Shown here: positions 8,109 to 17,653 of the stretch, one piece after another
Numbering within the stretch: the stretch's first letter is position 1
How the letters are laid out: each line of letters begins with the position of its first letter
Source of the DNA: Falsihalocynthiibacter halioticoli
GTDB taxonomy: Bacteria; Pseudomonadota; Alphaproteobacteria; Rhodobacterales; Rhodobacteraceae
Reading direction: 5' to 3'
DNA length: 64,000 nucleotides
NCBI RefSeq assembly: GCF_025802015.1
Contig: NZ_JAOYFC010000002.1
Coordinates: 372,001-436,000 of the forward strand
The notes under the pieces: model-generated
What the model was told of the DNA's origin: nothing
The model's input: the letters and a program-made list of their open reading frames with translations, nothing else
Databases searched by the model: none
Translations under genes and position numbers: made by a program

Positions 8109-9243
8109 GTTTTGAAGGCTGAACAGCGATCTGCGCATCGAGCGCGCCGACATACTCGAGCTGCTCACTCAAGAGAATTACGTCCTCAATATTCCGACCC
8201 TGCAGCTGTCCAACGTCTGTCAGCCCCATACAAGCGGCCGGTACGGATGTGGCCATCTGCAATGCTTGGTCCAACGGAATTTTCACCTTCTCAACCAGAC
8301 GCTTAACGCCCTCTGCTTGTGTAACATGCGCGCCTGCGAGGCTGCCCTCGGCGTTCACGAGCCTGCCGTCTTTGAGGTATATCGTGTCCCCATAAAGACT
8401 AAAGTGATCGCTCCCTCCGACCGTCGCCATGGCATCTGATACAAGGAACATGCGCCCGCGCGTTGGCCGCGCACGAATGGCGAGCCCAACCATGGCATCA
8501 GCCACGTGATATCCATCGCAAATAATACCAGAATAAAGGTCTGAATTTATGACACCGCCAACCGCGCCGGGAGCGCGTCCAACCATCGGAGACATGGCGT
8601 TAAACAGGTGCGTCGCACAACGCGCACCGGCCTTGATCGCTGCCTCAATTTGCTCCGCGGTTGCATCCGTATGCCCGATGGAAACGACGGCCCCCATATC
8701 CGACAGGACCGCGATATCCTCACATGACACGGCATCTGGCGCGAGCGTAATCATCACGGCGATATCAGCGTGACGCAACTTGGCCACTGCCTTCATCGTC
8801 CGCTCATCCATAGGGCGCACAAAACGCTCCAAGTGAGTGCCTCTGCGGACAGGTGCGATATGTGGACCTTCGATGTGCAGGCCTAATATTCCCTGATCGC
8901 CCTTGGCCTCGATCGCGGCATCGACAGCTTGATCGACGACCTCTGCGCGGTCTGTGATAACAGTCGGCAAAATACCGACCGTTCCAAATTTGCGGTGAGC
9001 GGCGACAATTGTTTGCATGCCCGCACGGCTTGGATCGGCGTTGAGCATAACATCCCCGCCACCGTTGACCTGAAGATCGATGAAGCCGGGTGTTACTGTG
9101 CCGTTGACCTTGGTTTCAGAGGCGGTATCGGGCGCACCTTCCTCGCGGACTTCCGCGATGCGCCCGTCCTTGACGCGAAGACTCGCGCCGCTCAAAAGCT
9201 TTTGCCCGTCAAACAGCCGATCTGGTGTAATCCACCGCTCCAT
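8098..9243 (-). CDS. nagA: N-acetylglucosamine-6-phosphate deacetylase
   Basis: This cytoplasmic amidohydrolase removes acetate from GlcNAc-6-P (and possibly GalNAc-6-P). The 381-residue protein contains GFIDLQVNGGG near residue 55, LGLHIEGPHIAP with the metal-binding Glu, SIGHTDATAEQI and CATHLFNAMSP with two metal-ligand histidines, and VSDAMATVG with the catalytic Asp. The start at 9243 follows GGAGGG at the right distance; an upstream TTG is rejected. It follows the ROK kinase gene by 54 bp and overlaps cutC. In this operon it supplies the deacetylation step before the SIS-type deaminases. Confidence 0.93.
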   Translation of the reverse strand: MERWITPDRLFDGQKLLSGASLRVKDGRIAEVREEGAPDTASETKVNGTVTPGFIDLQVNGGGDVMLNADPSRAGMQTIVAAHRKFGTVGILPTVITDRAEVVDQAVDAAIEAKGDQGILGLHIEGPHIAPVRRGTHLERFVRPMDERTMKAVAKLRHADIAVMITLAPDAVSCEDIAVLSDMGAVVSIGHTDATAEQIEAAIKAGARCATHLFNAMSPMVGRAPGAVGGVINSDLYSGIICDGYHVADAMVGLAIRARPTRGRMFLVSDAMATVGGSDHFSLYGDTIYLKDGRLVNAEGSLAGAHVTQAEGVKRLVEKVKIPLDQALQMATSVPAACMGLTDVGQLQGRNIEDVILLSEQLEYVGALDAQIAVQPSKHDA

Positions 9244-9297
9244 CACTGTCCCTCCGAACCAAGAAATGTATTGATTGCCCTTCGGCAAGCTCGCCGA

Positions 9298-10209
9298 CTA
9301 CCCATTGCTCTGCTCCTGATAGGCTGCATAGGCCGCGCCCCGTGCACCGCTTGCATCGCCACCTTGGGCAAGTCGGATCGGCGGTATGCCAAAATCACCG
9401 AGCTGCGCCTTTTGCGCCTGGCTTTGCAGGACGTCAGTCAGCCCCTCGATTTTAGAGAGGCCACCACCAAGGATGATAACATCGGGATCAATCGCGAGCG
9501 TCAGATTGCACAGAAGCTCCGCAGTCAGCGCACTCCAGACTTCCCAGACTTGCATCGCTTTGGCGTCTGTCTCTTTGCGCTCTACGATCTGGGGTGGCTT
9601 TAGGTCTTCGCCCATGATCGCCTTGGCCAAGCGTGTCATGCCCCGACCAGAAATATAGGTTTCAACACAGCCGACCCGCCCGCAGCCACATTGAACCGCA
9701 GGCAAGTTGTATTTTTGAAGCAAATGCGCCGGTGACGCCATATGGCCAAACTCGCCACCTGTTCGCGTGGGACCGGACAGAATGCTGCCTTTGACGGAAA
9801 CGCCCCCACCGACACCTGTACCAAGGATCAAGGCAAGTACAGTTTCGGCGTCTTTGCCGACACCGAAAACAGCCTCCGAAAGAGCAAGGGCGCGGCAGTC
9901 ATTTACATAGGTAATTGCGCGGCCAACGGCCTTTTCAACATCCAACTTAAGCGGCTTGCCCGTTGCGCAAAGATTTGCGGTAAGCGCGAGCTCTGTCGTG
10001 GGATTCAACAATCCGGCGGCGCCAATCCCGACCGGAATACTGGTTCCTGCTTCGGAGTCAGCCCAGCGAACGATATCCGCCAGTGCGCCAACGAGCGCAT
10101 CGTAATCCTGTGGGGTATCAACCCGCTTGCGACTGGCAAGTTGCCATTCGTTATCAAACAGTTGCAGCTCAATTTTTGTGCCGCCAAGGTCGATACCTGC
10201 TGCGATCAT
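9298..10209 (-). CDS. nagK: ROK-family N-acetylhexosamine kinase
   Basis: The 303-residue protein starts with the ATP phosphate-binding motif GIDLGGTKIE and has the ILGTGVGGG loop. It also carries the ROK zinc motif CGCGRVGCVETYISG around residues 182-196, preceded by GEFGHM with a zinc-ligand His. ROK kinases of this size phosphorylate GlcNAc or related hexosamines at C6. It overlaps agaS by 4 bp (ATGA) and precedes nagA, so import of free sugar by the ABC system followed by phosphorylation here is the expected first step. Specificity for GlcNAc over GalNAc or glucose is inferred from the operon. Confidence 0.85.
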   Translation of the reverse strand: MIAAGIDLGGTKIELQLFDNEWQLASRKRVDTPQDYDALVGALADIVRWADSEAGTSIPVGIGAAGLLNPTTELALTANLCATGKPLKLDVEKAVGRAITYVNDCRALALSEAVFGVGKDAETVLALILGTGVGGGVSVKGSILSGPTRTGGEFGHMASPAHLLQKYNLPAVQCGCGRVGCVETYISGRGMTRLAKAIMGEDLKPPQIVERKETDAKAMQVWEVWSALTAELLCNLTLAIDPDVIILGGGLSKIEGLTDVLQSQAQKAQLGDFGIPPIRLAQGGDASGARGAAYAAYQEQSNG

Positions 10210-11288
10210 GATGCCACCGGATAGAGTTTAACGCCCTCAACAACGCGGCTAAGTGTGCCGCGACCTGTGAATGGGTCATCAACGTTTAGACCAAGATCTT
10301 CAGCCCAGAGAACACCCGCGATCTGCGAGGATGCAACGCAAATCGGCGCCGACCATACGGCGCCGTATGGCATTTTGATATCGCATTCTGCACCTGCACC
10401 GATAGCCTGAACTGTCGCGTTGGGGAACTGGACCCGCAACTCTGAAACAAGATCAAGATCATAAGACCGAGCTGGCTCTTCGGGGCTGACAAAAACGTTA
10501 ATAAGCGTGCCGTCAGTTACAAAGGACTTCGGCCCGTGGCGGAACCCGAGGCTACTGTCCCAGAGAGCGGGAATGTCTCCGGCGGATAGCTCCATAACCT
10601 TGAGCGCAGCTTCACGCGCGGCAAAGGCAAGAGAGCCAGAGCCCACATAAACAACGCGCTCTGGGCGCGGCGGAACTTTGGCAAATGCAGGCAGCAATTC
10701 CGCCAACTGGTCACCAAGATCGTTGAGCCGAGCGGAAACATCCGCTGGTGCATCAAAGAGCGCGAGTGATGTGAACAGCATGGTCGAGAAGCTGCTCGTC
10801 ATGGCAAAACCGGCATCATGGGTTTCATCGGGAAGAACGATGACCTTGAGCGGTCCTTTGCTGTCTCGCGTGGCAAGGGCGCTCTTTTTGTTGCAAGTGA
10901 TGTGAAGCCGTGGTGCCTCTGGTGCGAGCCCGTCGAGGGCATCAAGCGTACCAATGGTTTCCGTGCTATTTCCGGAACGGCCAAAGCTCACCACAAGCGG
11001 GTTGGCCCCATTCAGATAGGCTTGTGGGCGACTGACAAGGTCGGTTGTCGGCACCGAGCGGAACCGCAAACCAAGGTCTTTCCCTTCAAGTCCCGCAACA
11101 ACAATATCACCGATATAGGCGCTTGTTCCCGCGCCGCAAAACCAGACTTCCTCTATTCCAAGGCCCGCGATCCATTCGCGCAGCCCCGCAACATCAAGCG
11201 TTTGGCCCCAGCTTTTCCAGATTTCGGGCTGGCGGTGAATTTCCTGCCATGTCGCCCATTTTTCGAGGGATTTGGTCGGAGAAGTCAT
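10206..11288 (-). CDS. agaS: AgaS-type sugar isomerase (SIS) protein, probable galactosamine-6-phosphate deaminase/isomerase
   Basis: The 360-residue protein aligns by eye along its length with E. coli AgaS: TWQEIHRQPEIWKSW at the N-terminus, then FCGAGTSAYIGDI, a VPTTDLV stretch, VVSFGRSGNSTE, DETHDAGFAMTSS, a LGFRHGPKSF segment and a C-terminal RGTLSRVVEGVKLYP. It contains two SIS domains without a glutaminase domain. AgaS converts galactosamine-6-phosphate to tagatose-6-phosphate. It overlaps its neighbours on both sides by ATGA. Together with the AgaZ-like gene nearby, this supports GalNAc use alongside GlcNAc, though activity on glucosamine-6-phosphate cannot be excluded. Confidence 0.85.
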   Translation of the reverse strand: MTSPTKSLEKWATWQEIHRQPEIWKSWGQTLDVAGLREWIAGLGIEEVWFCGAGTSAYIGDIVVAGLEGKDLGLRFRSVPTTDLVSRPQAYLNGANPLVVSFGRSGNSTETIGTLDALDGLAPEAPRLHITCNKKSALATRDSKGPLKVIVLPDETHDAGFAMTSSFSTMLFTSLALFDAPADVSARLNDLGDQLAELLPAFAKVPPRPERVVYVGSGSLAFAAREAALKVMELSAGDIPALWDSSLGFRHGPKSFVTDGTLINVFVSPEEPARSYDLDLVSELRVQFPNATVQAIGAGAECDIKMPYGAVWSAPICVASSQIAGVLWAEDLGLNVDDPFTGRGTLSRVVEGVKLYPVAS

Positions 11289-12289
11289 TTGGTTTGTGTC
11301 ACTTTTTTCAATGTGGAGGGGGTATCAGGATTGAGACCCAATGCAAGTGCGGTTTCGTGAATTGCGGTATACATAAAATTCAGCAGAAGCGCGGCGGCGG
11401 CAGCAGGCGTGACGCCGGAAACCCCAACGTCGCTTGGGCGAATGCGATGAACGTCGCATCCCACAGCCTTGAAGCGTTCTTCGGCCTGATCGAGGCTCTC
11501 TTGAGTTGATTCAAGGCCTGTATCAAGGAGGAGAACCATTAGCGGGTTGGTCGCAAGCTGAAGCGGGCCGTGTAATACCTCTGAGGAAGAATAGGCTTCC
11601 GCGTGGAGCGCGCAGCATTCCTTGAGTTTGAGCGCGACCTCAACAGCAGCGCCAAATCCCGTATCTCGCCCAATCACGTAAACGCTCTGTGCCCGAAGCA
11701 GCGCAGCACGCAGATCAGAATTGCGCGGATGGGTTGTTTGGGCCAATTGCAACGCCTCGACCGAAGCTTTGGTACGCGCGGCGTAGTCCGGCAAAAGCGC
11801 CGAGAGGATCGACATTCCCGCCGCGACCGAGCCAATCACGGTTTTCGTTGCAGGAACGGCAAGCTCTTCCCCTGCTCCAATCGGAACGGTCACATCTGAA
11901 GCCGCTTCGACAGCAGAGTTCGGTTGGTTCGTTAGCGCAACAACCGAAGCACCACTGGCAATCGCGCCTTTTGTCGACAACACAAGGTCATCGCTCGCGC
12001 CAGACTGCGAGATCACCAAAACCGCGTTGCCGTCCATGCCAACACCCGCACCAAGCGAGAACACCGAAGGTGGAAGCGAGGTCATAGGGATACGCAGTTC
12101 GCGCATAAATTCATAGCTCAGGATATTGGCCGCTGCATCAGAAGAGCCGCGTGCAATTGTATAGATCGCCTTTGCGCCTTTGAGCGCAGAGACTTCTGCG
12201 GACTGAAGCGCTGTCTTGCAAAACACATCACGGGCCTCGGCGGTTTCCTTGGCCATATGCGCGCCTGAGGCGAGAGTTTCGGTTGTCAT
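11285..12289 (-). CDS. SIS-domain glucosamine-6-phosphate deaminase (NagB-II / GlmS-isomerase-like)
   Basis: The 334-residue protein has two SIS domains: IARGSSDAAANIL near residue 45, VISQSGASDDLV and ALTNQPNS in the first, and VIGRDTGFGAAVEVALKLKECCALHAEAYSSSEVLHGP in two stretches of the second. That is the isomerase half of GlmS without the glutaminase domain, the layout of NagB-II deaminases that convert glucosamine-6-P to fructose-6-P and ammonia. Start at 12289 overlaps the upstream stop by ATGA. No classical NagB is present in the operon, so this protein is the likely entry point to glycolysis for GlcNAc. Confidence 0.85.
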   Translation of the reverse strand: MTTETLASGAHMAKETAEARDVFCKTALQSAEVSALKGAKAIYTIARGSSDAAANILSYEFMRELRIPMTSLPPSVFSLGAGVGMDGNAVLVISQSGASDDLVLSTKGAIASGASVVALTNQPNSAVEAASDVTVPIGAGEELAVPATKTVIGSVAAGMSILSALLPDYAARTKASVEALQLAQTTHPRNSDLRAALLRAQSVYVIGRDTGFGAAVEVALKLKECCALHAEAYSSSEVLHGPLQLATNPLMVLLLDTGLESTQESLDQAEERFKAVGCDVHRIRPSDVGVSGVTPAAAAALLLNFMYTAIHETALALGLNPDTPSTLKKVTQTK

Positions 12290-13422
12290 TTTCTTAGTCC
12301 CCAACTGTCGAATTCGGCCCACGTCTCTGTGAGGTCGACCATTTTTCCGGTGATCCGCGACTCGTCCAGCGCCATGGCAGCAAGTCCGGCTTCAAGCGCA
12401 TCCACCACGCCAACCGGCAAGGTTTCGCTATCGCCGCGCAGGAAGTCGGCAATGTCGGAGACCATCATGTGGTCTGCGCCGTAGTGCGCGGACATTTTGG
12501 CGGGATCGCCCTTGGTATAGTCATGCTCGGAAATGATGCTTCCGTCGCGCGCCGTTGCCTTGAGATACCCGCGTACAAAATCGCCCTCTGCCATGCCCAG
12601 CGCGCCCATCACACAGAAGCGGCGATGCTCGTCAGGCACATTGAGGTTGGTGTGAAACGCGAGGCTCGCACCGGTTTCATAATGAAGTATGGCGGTTTGA
12701 TAATCGATGATATCGCCATCGGAATGGAACGGGTCGTCAATGCTCTGCCAGACAGATTTCTTGCGGTGCATGATCTCGTTTTCGGTGTTCGACGTCGGCG
12801 CAAACTCCGGCACAAAAGATTTCTTGCCGCCGAAGCTTGCAACACGGCTGGGGCGAGAGCGCGTCACCATGTTGTAGATATCAAGATCGTGGCAGCATTT
12901 CTCCAGCATGAACCCACCCGACCACGCGATCATCCGCCGCCAGTCACGCATGAAAAAGGCGCCATGGTAAGGAGCAATATGCTCGTTGGCTTCAAGCGAT
13001 GTGATTGGGCCGAGCTCATCAAGAACGGCGCGCAGATCGACCATGTGCTGCGAATAGCGGAGCACAAGCCCAACCATTACTTGATCGGTGCCATGTTCGG
13101 ACAGAAGCTGGGCCAGCTCCATGGTTTCTTCACGTGTTGTGACCACGGGCTTCTCGGTAAAAATCCGAACGCCAGCATCAAGACCAAGCTTGATATGCTC
13201 TAGGTGGAAGCTGTTTGGCGAGCCAACAAAGAACAGATCCGGCTTGGTTTCGGCCAGCATATTGGCCACATCGTCAAAGCGCGGAGTATCCTCGCCGATC
13301 ATCGAAAGATATGTAGGCTGTGGGTCGTAGAACCCGACGAACTCTACCTCTGGCATGGTTTCCTTGAGGATCGACAACACATGCCCGGCCCGAAGGCCAA
13401 TGCCTGCTGTTACGACTCTCAT
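12286..13422 (-). CDS. Gfo/Idh/MocA family oxidoreductase
   Basis: The 378-residue protein has a modified dinucleotide loop (AGIGLRAGHV, residues 6-15, in place of the usual GxGxxG), the FTEKPVV motif near residue 92 with the catalytic Lys, and a GGFMLEKCCHDLDIYN stretch near residue 170 that carries the His-Asp pair typical of GH109-like and dehydrogenase members. Overlaps by ATGA with both the ATPase gene and the SIS gene place it firmly in the amino-sugar operon. It may oxidise an N-acetylhexosamine derivative or act as an NAD-dependent glycosidase; neither can be decided from sequence. Confidence 0.8.
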   Translation of the reverse strand: MRVVTAGIGLRAGHVLSILKETMPEVEFVGFYDPQPTYLSMIGEDTPRFDDVANMLAETKPDLFFVGSPNSFHLEHIKLGLDAGVRIFTEKPVVTTREETMELAQLLSEHGTDQVMVGLVLRYSQHMVDLRAVLDELGPITSLEANEHIAPYHGAFFMRDWRRMIAWSGGFMLEKCCHDLDIYNMVTRSRPSRVASFGGKKSFVPEFAPTSNTENEIMHRKKSVWQSIDDPFHSDGDIIDYQTAILHYETGASLAFHTNLNVPDEHRRFCVMGALGMAEGDFVRGYLKATARDGSIISEHDYTKGDPAKMSAHYGADHMMVSDIADFLRGDSETLPVGVVDALEAGLAAMALDESRITGKMVDLTETWAEFDSWGLRK

Positions 13423-14516
13423 GCAACCAACTCCGGAGCGGCCTGACGGCGCAATACGTAGCCGTTGGCGTCAAATACGTGGCAATCTTCAGGCTTGATC
13501 TCAAGCGTTACGGAGCCGCCTTCTTTTACGCGAACATCGCCCGGCAAAGAGGCACAGAAGCGTGTATCACCGCCAATCGAGCCATATGAAATAGACGCGC
13601 CACCGAGGCGCTCAAGTACACGCACCTCAACTTCCACACCAGTCGTGCCGATCGTTACATCCTCAGGACGCACACCAACTTCAACGATGTCGCCTTTGCT
13701 TACAGTGGTTGTATCAACAGGCAGCACCATTTTGTGTCCGCCCTTGAGTTCCACACTGAGCCCGTTGGCGGTGTCGATGACGGTGGATGGGATAAAGTTC
13801 ATGTTCGGCTGACCGATAAAGCCCGCCACGAATTTGGTCGCCGGATGGTGATAGAGCTCCATCGGTGTGCCGAATTGCTCAACGCGCCCACCATTAAGAA
13901 CAACAATACGGTCGGCCATGGTCATCGCCTCGACCTGATCGTGGGTCACGTAAACCATAGTTGCGTCAAGGTCGCGGTGTAGCTGGCTCAACTCGACGCG
14001 CATATCGCCACGCAGGGCTGCATCGAGGTTGGAAAGCGGTTCGTCGAACAGGAAAACCTTGGGGTTGCGCACAATCGAACGGCCAATGGCCACACGTTGG
14101 CGCTGACCGCCGGAAAGCTGGCCAGGCTTCAGATCAAGCTTATCAGTAAGCTGGAGGATTTCGGCCGCGCGTTTCACACGCTGGTCAAGCTCGCCTTTTT
14201 CCATCTTCTGAACCCGAAGCGGAAAGGCGATATTTTCGTAAACGGAAAGATGCGGATAGAGCGCGTAGGACTGGAACACCATGGAGATACCACGATCCAC
14301 TGGATGTGCGTCGCTTACGTCATTGCCGCCAATAAGGATTTTGCCCTCTGTCGCCTCTTCGAGACCCGCAATAATGCGTAGCAACGTTGATTTACCACAA
14401 CCGGACGGTCCGACGAACACGACGAATTCCTTATCCTCGATTGCGAGGCTGATATCGTGCAGAACCTTGGCCGTTCCAAAAGATTTACTGATTGAGTTCA
14501 GATCAAGCGTCGCCAT
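13419..14516 (-). CDS. ABC transporter ATP-binding protein, MalK/UgpC type
   Basis: The 365-residue ATPase has Walker A GPSGCGKSTLL near residues 36-46, the LSGGQRQRVAIGRS signature, Walker B VFLFDEPLSNLDA, and a C-terminal TOBE/OB domain (VGVRPEDVTI) typical of CUT1 carbohydrate importers. Start 14516 follows AAAGGATG; the longer in-frame start is rejected because it runs through a stem-loop. It energises the adjacent permease pair and overlaps the Gfo/Idh gene by ATGA. Confidence 0.93.
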   Translation of the reverse strand: MATLDLNSISKSFGTAKVLHDISLAIEDKEFVVFVGPSGCGKSTLLRIIAGLEEATEGKILIGGNDVSDAHPVDRGISMVFQSYALYPHLSVYENIAFPLRVQKMEKGELDQRVKRAAEILQLTDKLDLKPGQLSGGQRQRVAIGRSIVRNPKVFLFDEPLSNLDAALRGDMRVELSQLHRDLDATMVYVTHDQVEAMTMADRIVVLNGGRVEQFGTPMELYHHPATKFVAGFIGQPNMNFIPSTVIDTANGLSVELKGGHKMVLPVDTTTVSKGDIVEVGVRPEDVTIGTTGVEVEVRVLERLGGASISYGSIGGDTRFCASLPGDVRVKEGGSVTLEIKPEDCHVFDANGYVLRRQAAPELVA

Positions 14517-14555
14517 GGTACGGGCATCCTTTGATAAGAGAGGGAATTTAAGGTT

Positions 14556-14581
14556 GGGTGGGCAACCGAAGCCGCCCACCC
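14556..14581 (-). promoter_or_regulatory. Intercistronic stem-loop 3' of the binding-protein gene
   Basis: GGGTGGGC (14556-14563) pairs perfectly with GCCCACCC (14574-14581) across a 10-nt loop, beginning 12 bp after the binding-protein stop codon. No U-tract follows on the minus strand, so a transcript-stabilising or partial-attenuation element is more likely than a full terminator. Confidence 0.65.
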
Positions 14582-14592
14582 GAGAGGGAGCT

Positions 14593-15798
14593 TTAGAGAG
14601 CTTCGTCGAGCTCTTCGCCAGCGATTGTCACAAGGTTATCAACGCTGTCATCCTGAAGGATGATGCCCTGAACCATGTTTGTGAACACGGACTGAAGCGA
14701 TTTGAAGTCTTCTACGAGTGGCTCTGGGCCACCTGTGGAAATCGAACCTGTGAACACAGGCCAGATACCATCTTCGTAGTAGAGATCTGTTTTGCCGAGT
14801 GCTGCATAGTCGAGGATCGGTGTAAGGCCCCAAGAGCTGTCGAGGTCATACTGGCTGTCACCCGATGTGATACGTTGCGCAAGCTCATGTGCCAGATCTT
14901 CGTGGCCGGACCCTTTGAACACAACAATCGAGTCTGTGATCAAGATAGAGCCGCTCTCGCCGGATGGACCCGCAGGAACAGGAACAACCTTCTGGTTGAT
15001 CTCTTCTTTGTGCTGGCCATAGCCCCATGGGCCGCTGACGTACATGGCGATTTTGCCATCGTTGAAGAGGTCGCGAAGCTGGTCGCGCTCCCAAGCGGTT
15101 GGACCGTCTTGAGCAACCTCAACAAGCTTGCCGTAGAACTCGAGCGTTTCACGTGTCTCTTTGCTGTCGAGCTTGTTTTCACCTGTTGCCGCATCAACAA
15201 CTACACCACCGTTGGAATAGAGGTAGTTGAGAAACTGGTGCATTGTGTTGTCAAAGTCTTTACCGGCAAGGCCAACGCCCGCAGCGTCAGTGTTGTCAAC
15301 AACGCCTTTGGCCAGTGCATACATGTCGTCCCATGTTGCTGGTGCTTCACATGCCTGACCAGAAGCTTCGATCAGGTCACAGTTCAGATACAGACCTTTT
15401 GTCGAAAACGCGTGTGGGTAGCCCCATGCTGTGCCTTCGATTGTTACGGTGTTCAGAACGCCAGGCTGATATGGTGTTTCTGGGTCGATGTTTGCCGGAA
15501 CGATCAGATCGTTGTTGGCAAGCTGGCGCAAGGTGCGCGAACCCATGTAAGCGATCGAGGGGGGATCACCCGCAGCAGCAAGTGTGAGCGATTTGTCTTG
15601 GCATGTGCCCCATGGCACAGCTTCGAGGTTTACAGTAACGCCATCATGATCGGCGATGAACTGGTCCACAACAGCTTGGTCCGCTTCGCGAACTTCGCCG
15701 CCGCACATGATGAAGTGCAGCTCTGTGTCATCGGCCATCGCCGACATCGCTGTACCGGACAGCAGCAGCGCTCCGAGTGTTATTTTCATAGGTTTCAT
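14593..15798 (-). CDS. ABC transporter sugar-binding protein (CUT1 family)
   Basis: The 401-residue exported protein begins with a Sec signal peptide (MKPMKITLGALLLSGTAMSA, cleavage likely after AMA) and has the extracellular solute-binding family 1 pattern, including GVTVNLEAVPWG and IAMYVSGPWGYGQ. It captures the sugar in the periplasm for the neighbouring permeases. Start 15798 is preceded by AGGGAGA. It sits third in the operon, after both permeases rather than before them, and is separated from the ATPase gene by a stem-loop. A substrate such as chitobiose or GlcNAc is inferred from the downstream enzymes. Confidence 0.9.
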   Translation of the reverse strand: MKPMKITLGALLLSGTAMSAMADDTELHFIMCGGEVREADQAVVDQFIADHDGVTVNLEAVPWGTCQDKSLTLAAAGDPPSIAYMGSRTLRQLANNDLIVPANIDPETPYQPGVLNTVTIEGTAWGYPHAFSTKGLYLNCDLIEASGQACEAPATWDDMYALAKGVVDNTDAAGVGLAGKDFDNTMHQFLNYLYSNGGVVVDAATGENKLDSKETRETLEFYGKLVEVAQDGPTAWERDQLRDLFNDGKIAMYVSGPWGYGQHKEEINQKVVPVPAGPSGESGSILITDSIVVFKGSGHEDLAHELAQRITSGDSQYDLDSSWGLTPILDYAALGKTDLYYEDGIWPVFTGSISTGGPEPLVEDFKSLQSVFTNMVQGIILQDDSVDNLVTIAGEELDEAL

Positions 15799-15820
15799 AC
15801 CATTTTCTCCCTTGGTTGAA

Positions 15821-16663
15821 TTATTCTTTGACCGCACCAGCCGTCAGACCGGCCACGAGGTATTTTTGAAGGAACAGGAAGATCACCATGACCGGCAGAA
15901 CACCTACCAAGGCCGCAGCCATCATCTCGTTCCAGGTCACCGACTGGTAGCCGATGAATTCATACAGACCCGCAGGCAGCGGTTGCAGTTCGCGCGTCTG
16001 GTTGAATGTGATTGCGAAGAGGAATTGCTGGGCATAGGCACCGATGAACACGGCCACGCCAACAACGATCAGGCCCGGCACCGCAAGCGGCAGCACAACC
16101 CGGCGCAGCGTATACATCCGCGATGCGCCATCCACAAAAGCGGCCTCTTCAAGCTCAAGTGGAATTTTCTCAAGATAGGAGCGCAGCAACCAGATGCCAG
16201 TCGGGATCAGGAACGCAACGCCAGGAACAATCATCGCCCAATATGTGTTGAGCAGACCCATGCTGCGCAGAACACGATAGAGCGGGATCAGAAGAACGGC
16301 GCCTGTAAACATGTTCACGCCCAGAAAGATCGCGAGAGAGGCGTTCTTGAAGGGGAACTTCAGTCGCGCATAGGCATAGGCCGCTGGCACCACAAACACC
16401 ATCGTAATGGCCGTCACCGAGAAAGCGATGAAGATCGAGTTGAAGATGTACCGCCCGAGAAGCGGAACCGTTTCCCACATTTTGGAATAGGCATCAAAGC
16501 TAAAGTCTGTTGACCAGAATTGATAAGGGCTGCGGAACAGGTGCTCCAGTGGACGCAGCGACGCCATGAACATTTCGAAGAACGGCAGCAGCATAAAAAT
16601 CAAGAAGATTGCCACGCAGAAGTAGATGCCGGCCATTTGCAGTTTTGTGTAACGGTCCATCAT
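15821..16663 (-). CDS. ABC transporter permease, MalG type
   Basis: The 280-residue inner-membrane protein has about six hydrophobic segments and the EAA-loop sequence LEEAAFVDGASRMYTLRRVVLPLAVPGL (in two parts, near residues 178-205) that contacts the ATPase. It pairs with the MalF-type permease, whose stop lies 1 bp upstream of this start, to form the CUT1 channel. Confidence 0.92.
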   Translation of the reverse strand: MMDRYTKLQMAGIYFCVAIFLIFMLLPFFEMFMASLRPLEHLFRSPYQFWSTDFSFDAYSKMWETVPLLGRYIFNSIFIAFSVTAITMVFVVPAAYAYARLKFPFKNASLAIFLGVNMFTGAVLLIPLYRVLRSMGLLNTYWAMIVPGVAFLIPTGIWLLRSYLEKIPLELEEAAFVDGASRMYTLRRVVLPLAVPGLIVVGVAVFIGAYAQQFLFAITFNQTRELQPLPAGLYEFIGYQSVTWNEMMAAALVGVLPVMVIFLFLQKYLVAGLTAGAVKE

Positions 16664-16664
16664 C

Positions 16665-17603
16665 TTATTTCGCTCCGTATTTTTTGTTCACTTTGTTCAG
16701 GAAGAACAGGTAGGCGAGCGAGAACAGTCCCAGCAGGATCACGATAATGACCGCACGTGCAGAGCCTTCGCCGAATTTGTAGTTACCGATTGCTGTTTTG
16801 TATGTGTCAACGATCAGCGTTGTTGTCGCGCCGCGGGGGCCGCCTTCGGTCAAGATCCAGATGATCTCGAAGCTGTTGAAGGTAAAGATCGCAGACAGGA
16901 GCGACATAGACACAATCACCGGCATGATTTGCGGGATTGTGATGCGACGGAAACGATACCAGCGCCCTGCCCCGTCAACCCATGCGGCCTCGTACAGATC
17001 GCGGCTCACACCCTGCATCGCAGCGAGGAAGAAAAGCGTCACCATCGGCACCCCGACCCAAACGTCGGTTACAATCGCGGAATAGAAAGCGGATGTTTTG
17101 TAGGCGAGGAACTCAAACGGTCCATCAACGATGCCAAGTTTCTGCGCTACACCGGAAAGGATGCCGAAGTAACCGTTATAGAGCCACAGCCAACCGATAC
17201 AGCCAATCGCAATCGGAATAACCCAAGGCGGCATAATCAACACGCGGAACAGAGCCCGCCCCGGAATGGCCGCGTTAAGAAGCGTTGCGCCAATAAGTCC
17301 GAGAATAAGTTTGAGCGCGACCGACAGGAACATCCAATAGAATGTGCGTACGATGGTCTGGTGGAATTTACGGCTGCTCACCAAATCTTCGTAGTTTGCG
17401 AGGCCCACATATTTTTCACCACCGAGGCCCGCCTCCATGAAGGACAGCCGGATCGTTTCGGCCAGCGGCCACGCCACAATGACTCCGATAAAGAGCATCG
17501 CAGGGCCTACCAGCATCCAGGCAAACACGCCCTCCGGAAGAATGTTCCTACGAGCAGTTCCGTGCTTCACTCCGCCTTTGATGCTTTGCGTTACGTCTGA
17601 CAA
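16665..17603 (-). CDS. ABC transporter permease, MalF type (predicted TTG start)
   Basis: The 312-residue membrane protein shows a first membrane span (FAWMLVGPAMLFIGVIV), multiple further spans and the EAA loop LYEAAWVDGAGRWYRFRRIT. No ATG lies in a suitable position: TTG at 17603 follows AAGGAGGGG with 5-nt spacing, a near-perfect ribosome binding site, so I take it as the start. Longer reading is possible but would run through the leader with the ribosome site. This is the first gene of the ten-gene amino-sugar operon. Confidence 0.88.
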   Translation of the reverse strand: MSDVTQSIKGGVKHGTARRNILPEGVFAWMLVGPAMLFIGVIVAWPLAETIRLSFMEAGLGGEKYVGLANYEDLVSSRKFHQTIVRTFYWMFLSVALKLILGLIGATLLNAAIPGRALFRVLIMPPWVIPIAIGCIGWLWLYNGYFGILSGVAQKLGIVDGPFEFLAYKTSAFYSAIVTDVWVGVPMVTLFFLAAMQGVSRDLYEAAWVDGAGRWYRFRRITIPQIMPVIVSMSLLSAIFTFNSFEIIWILTEGGPRGATTTLIVDTYKTAIGNYKFGEGSARAVIIVILLGLFSLAYLFFLNKVNKKYGAK

Positions 17604-17653
17604 GTTCCCCTCCTTGGTGCAGCCCTCCGACGAATCAGAGGTGTTGAATAATG

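Noticed and set aside
14281..15819. Very long plus-strand open frame (512 codons) over the sugar-binding-protein gene
   Set aside because: It lies antisense to a protein with a signal peptide and clear family motifs. Its translation is Cys-, Arg- and His-rich without domains, typical of a shadow frame.
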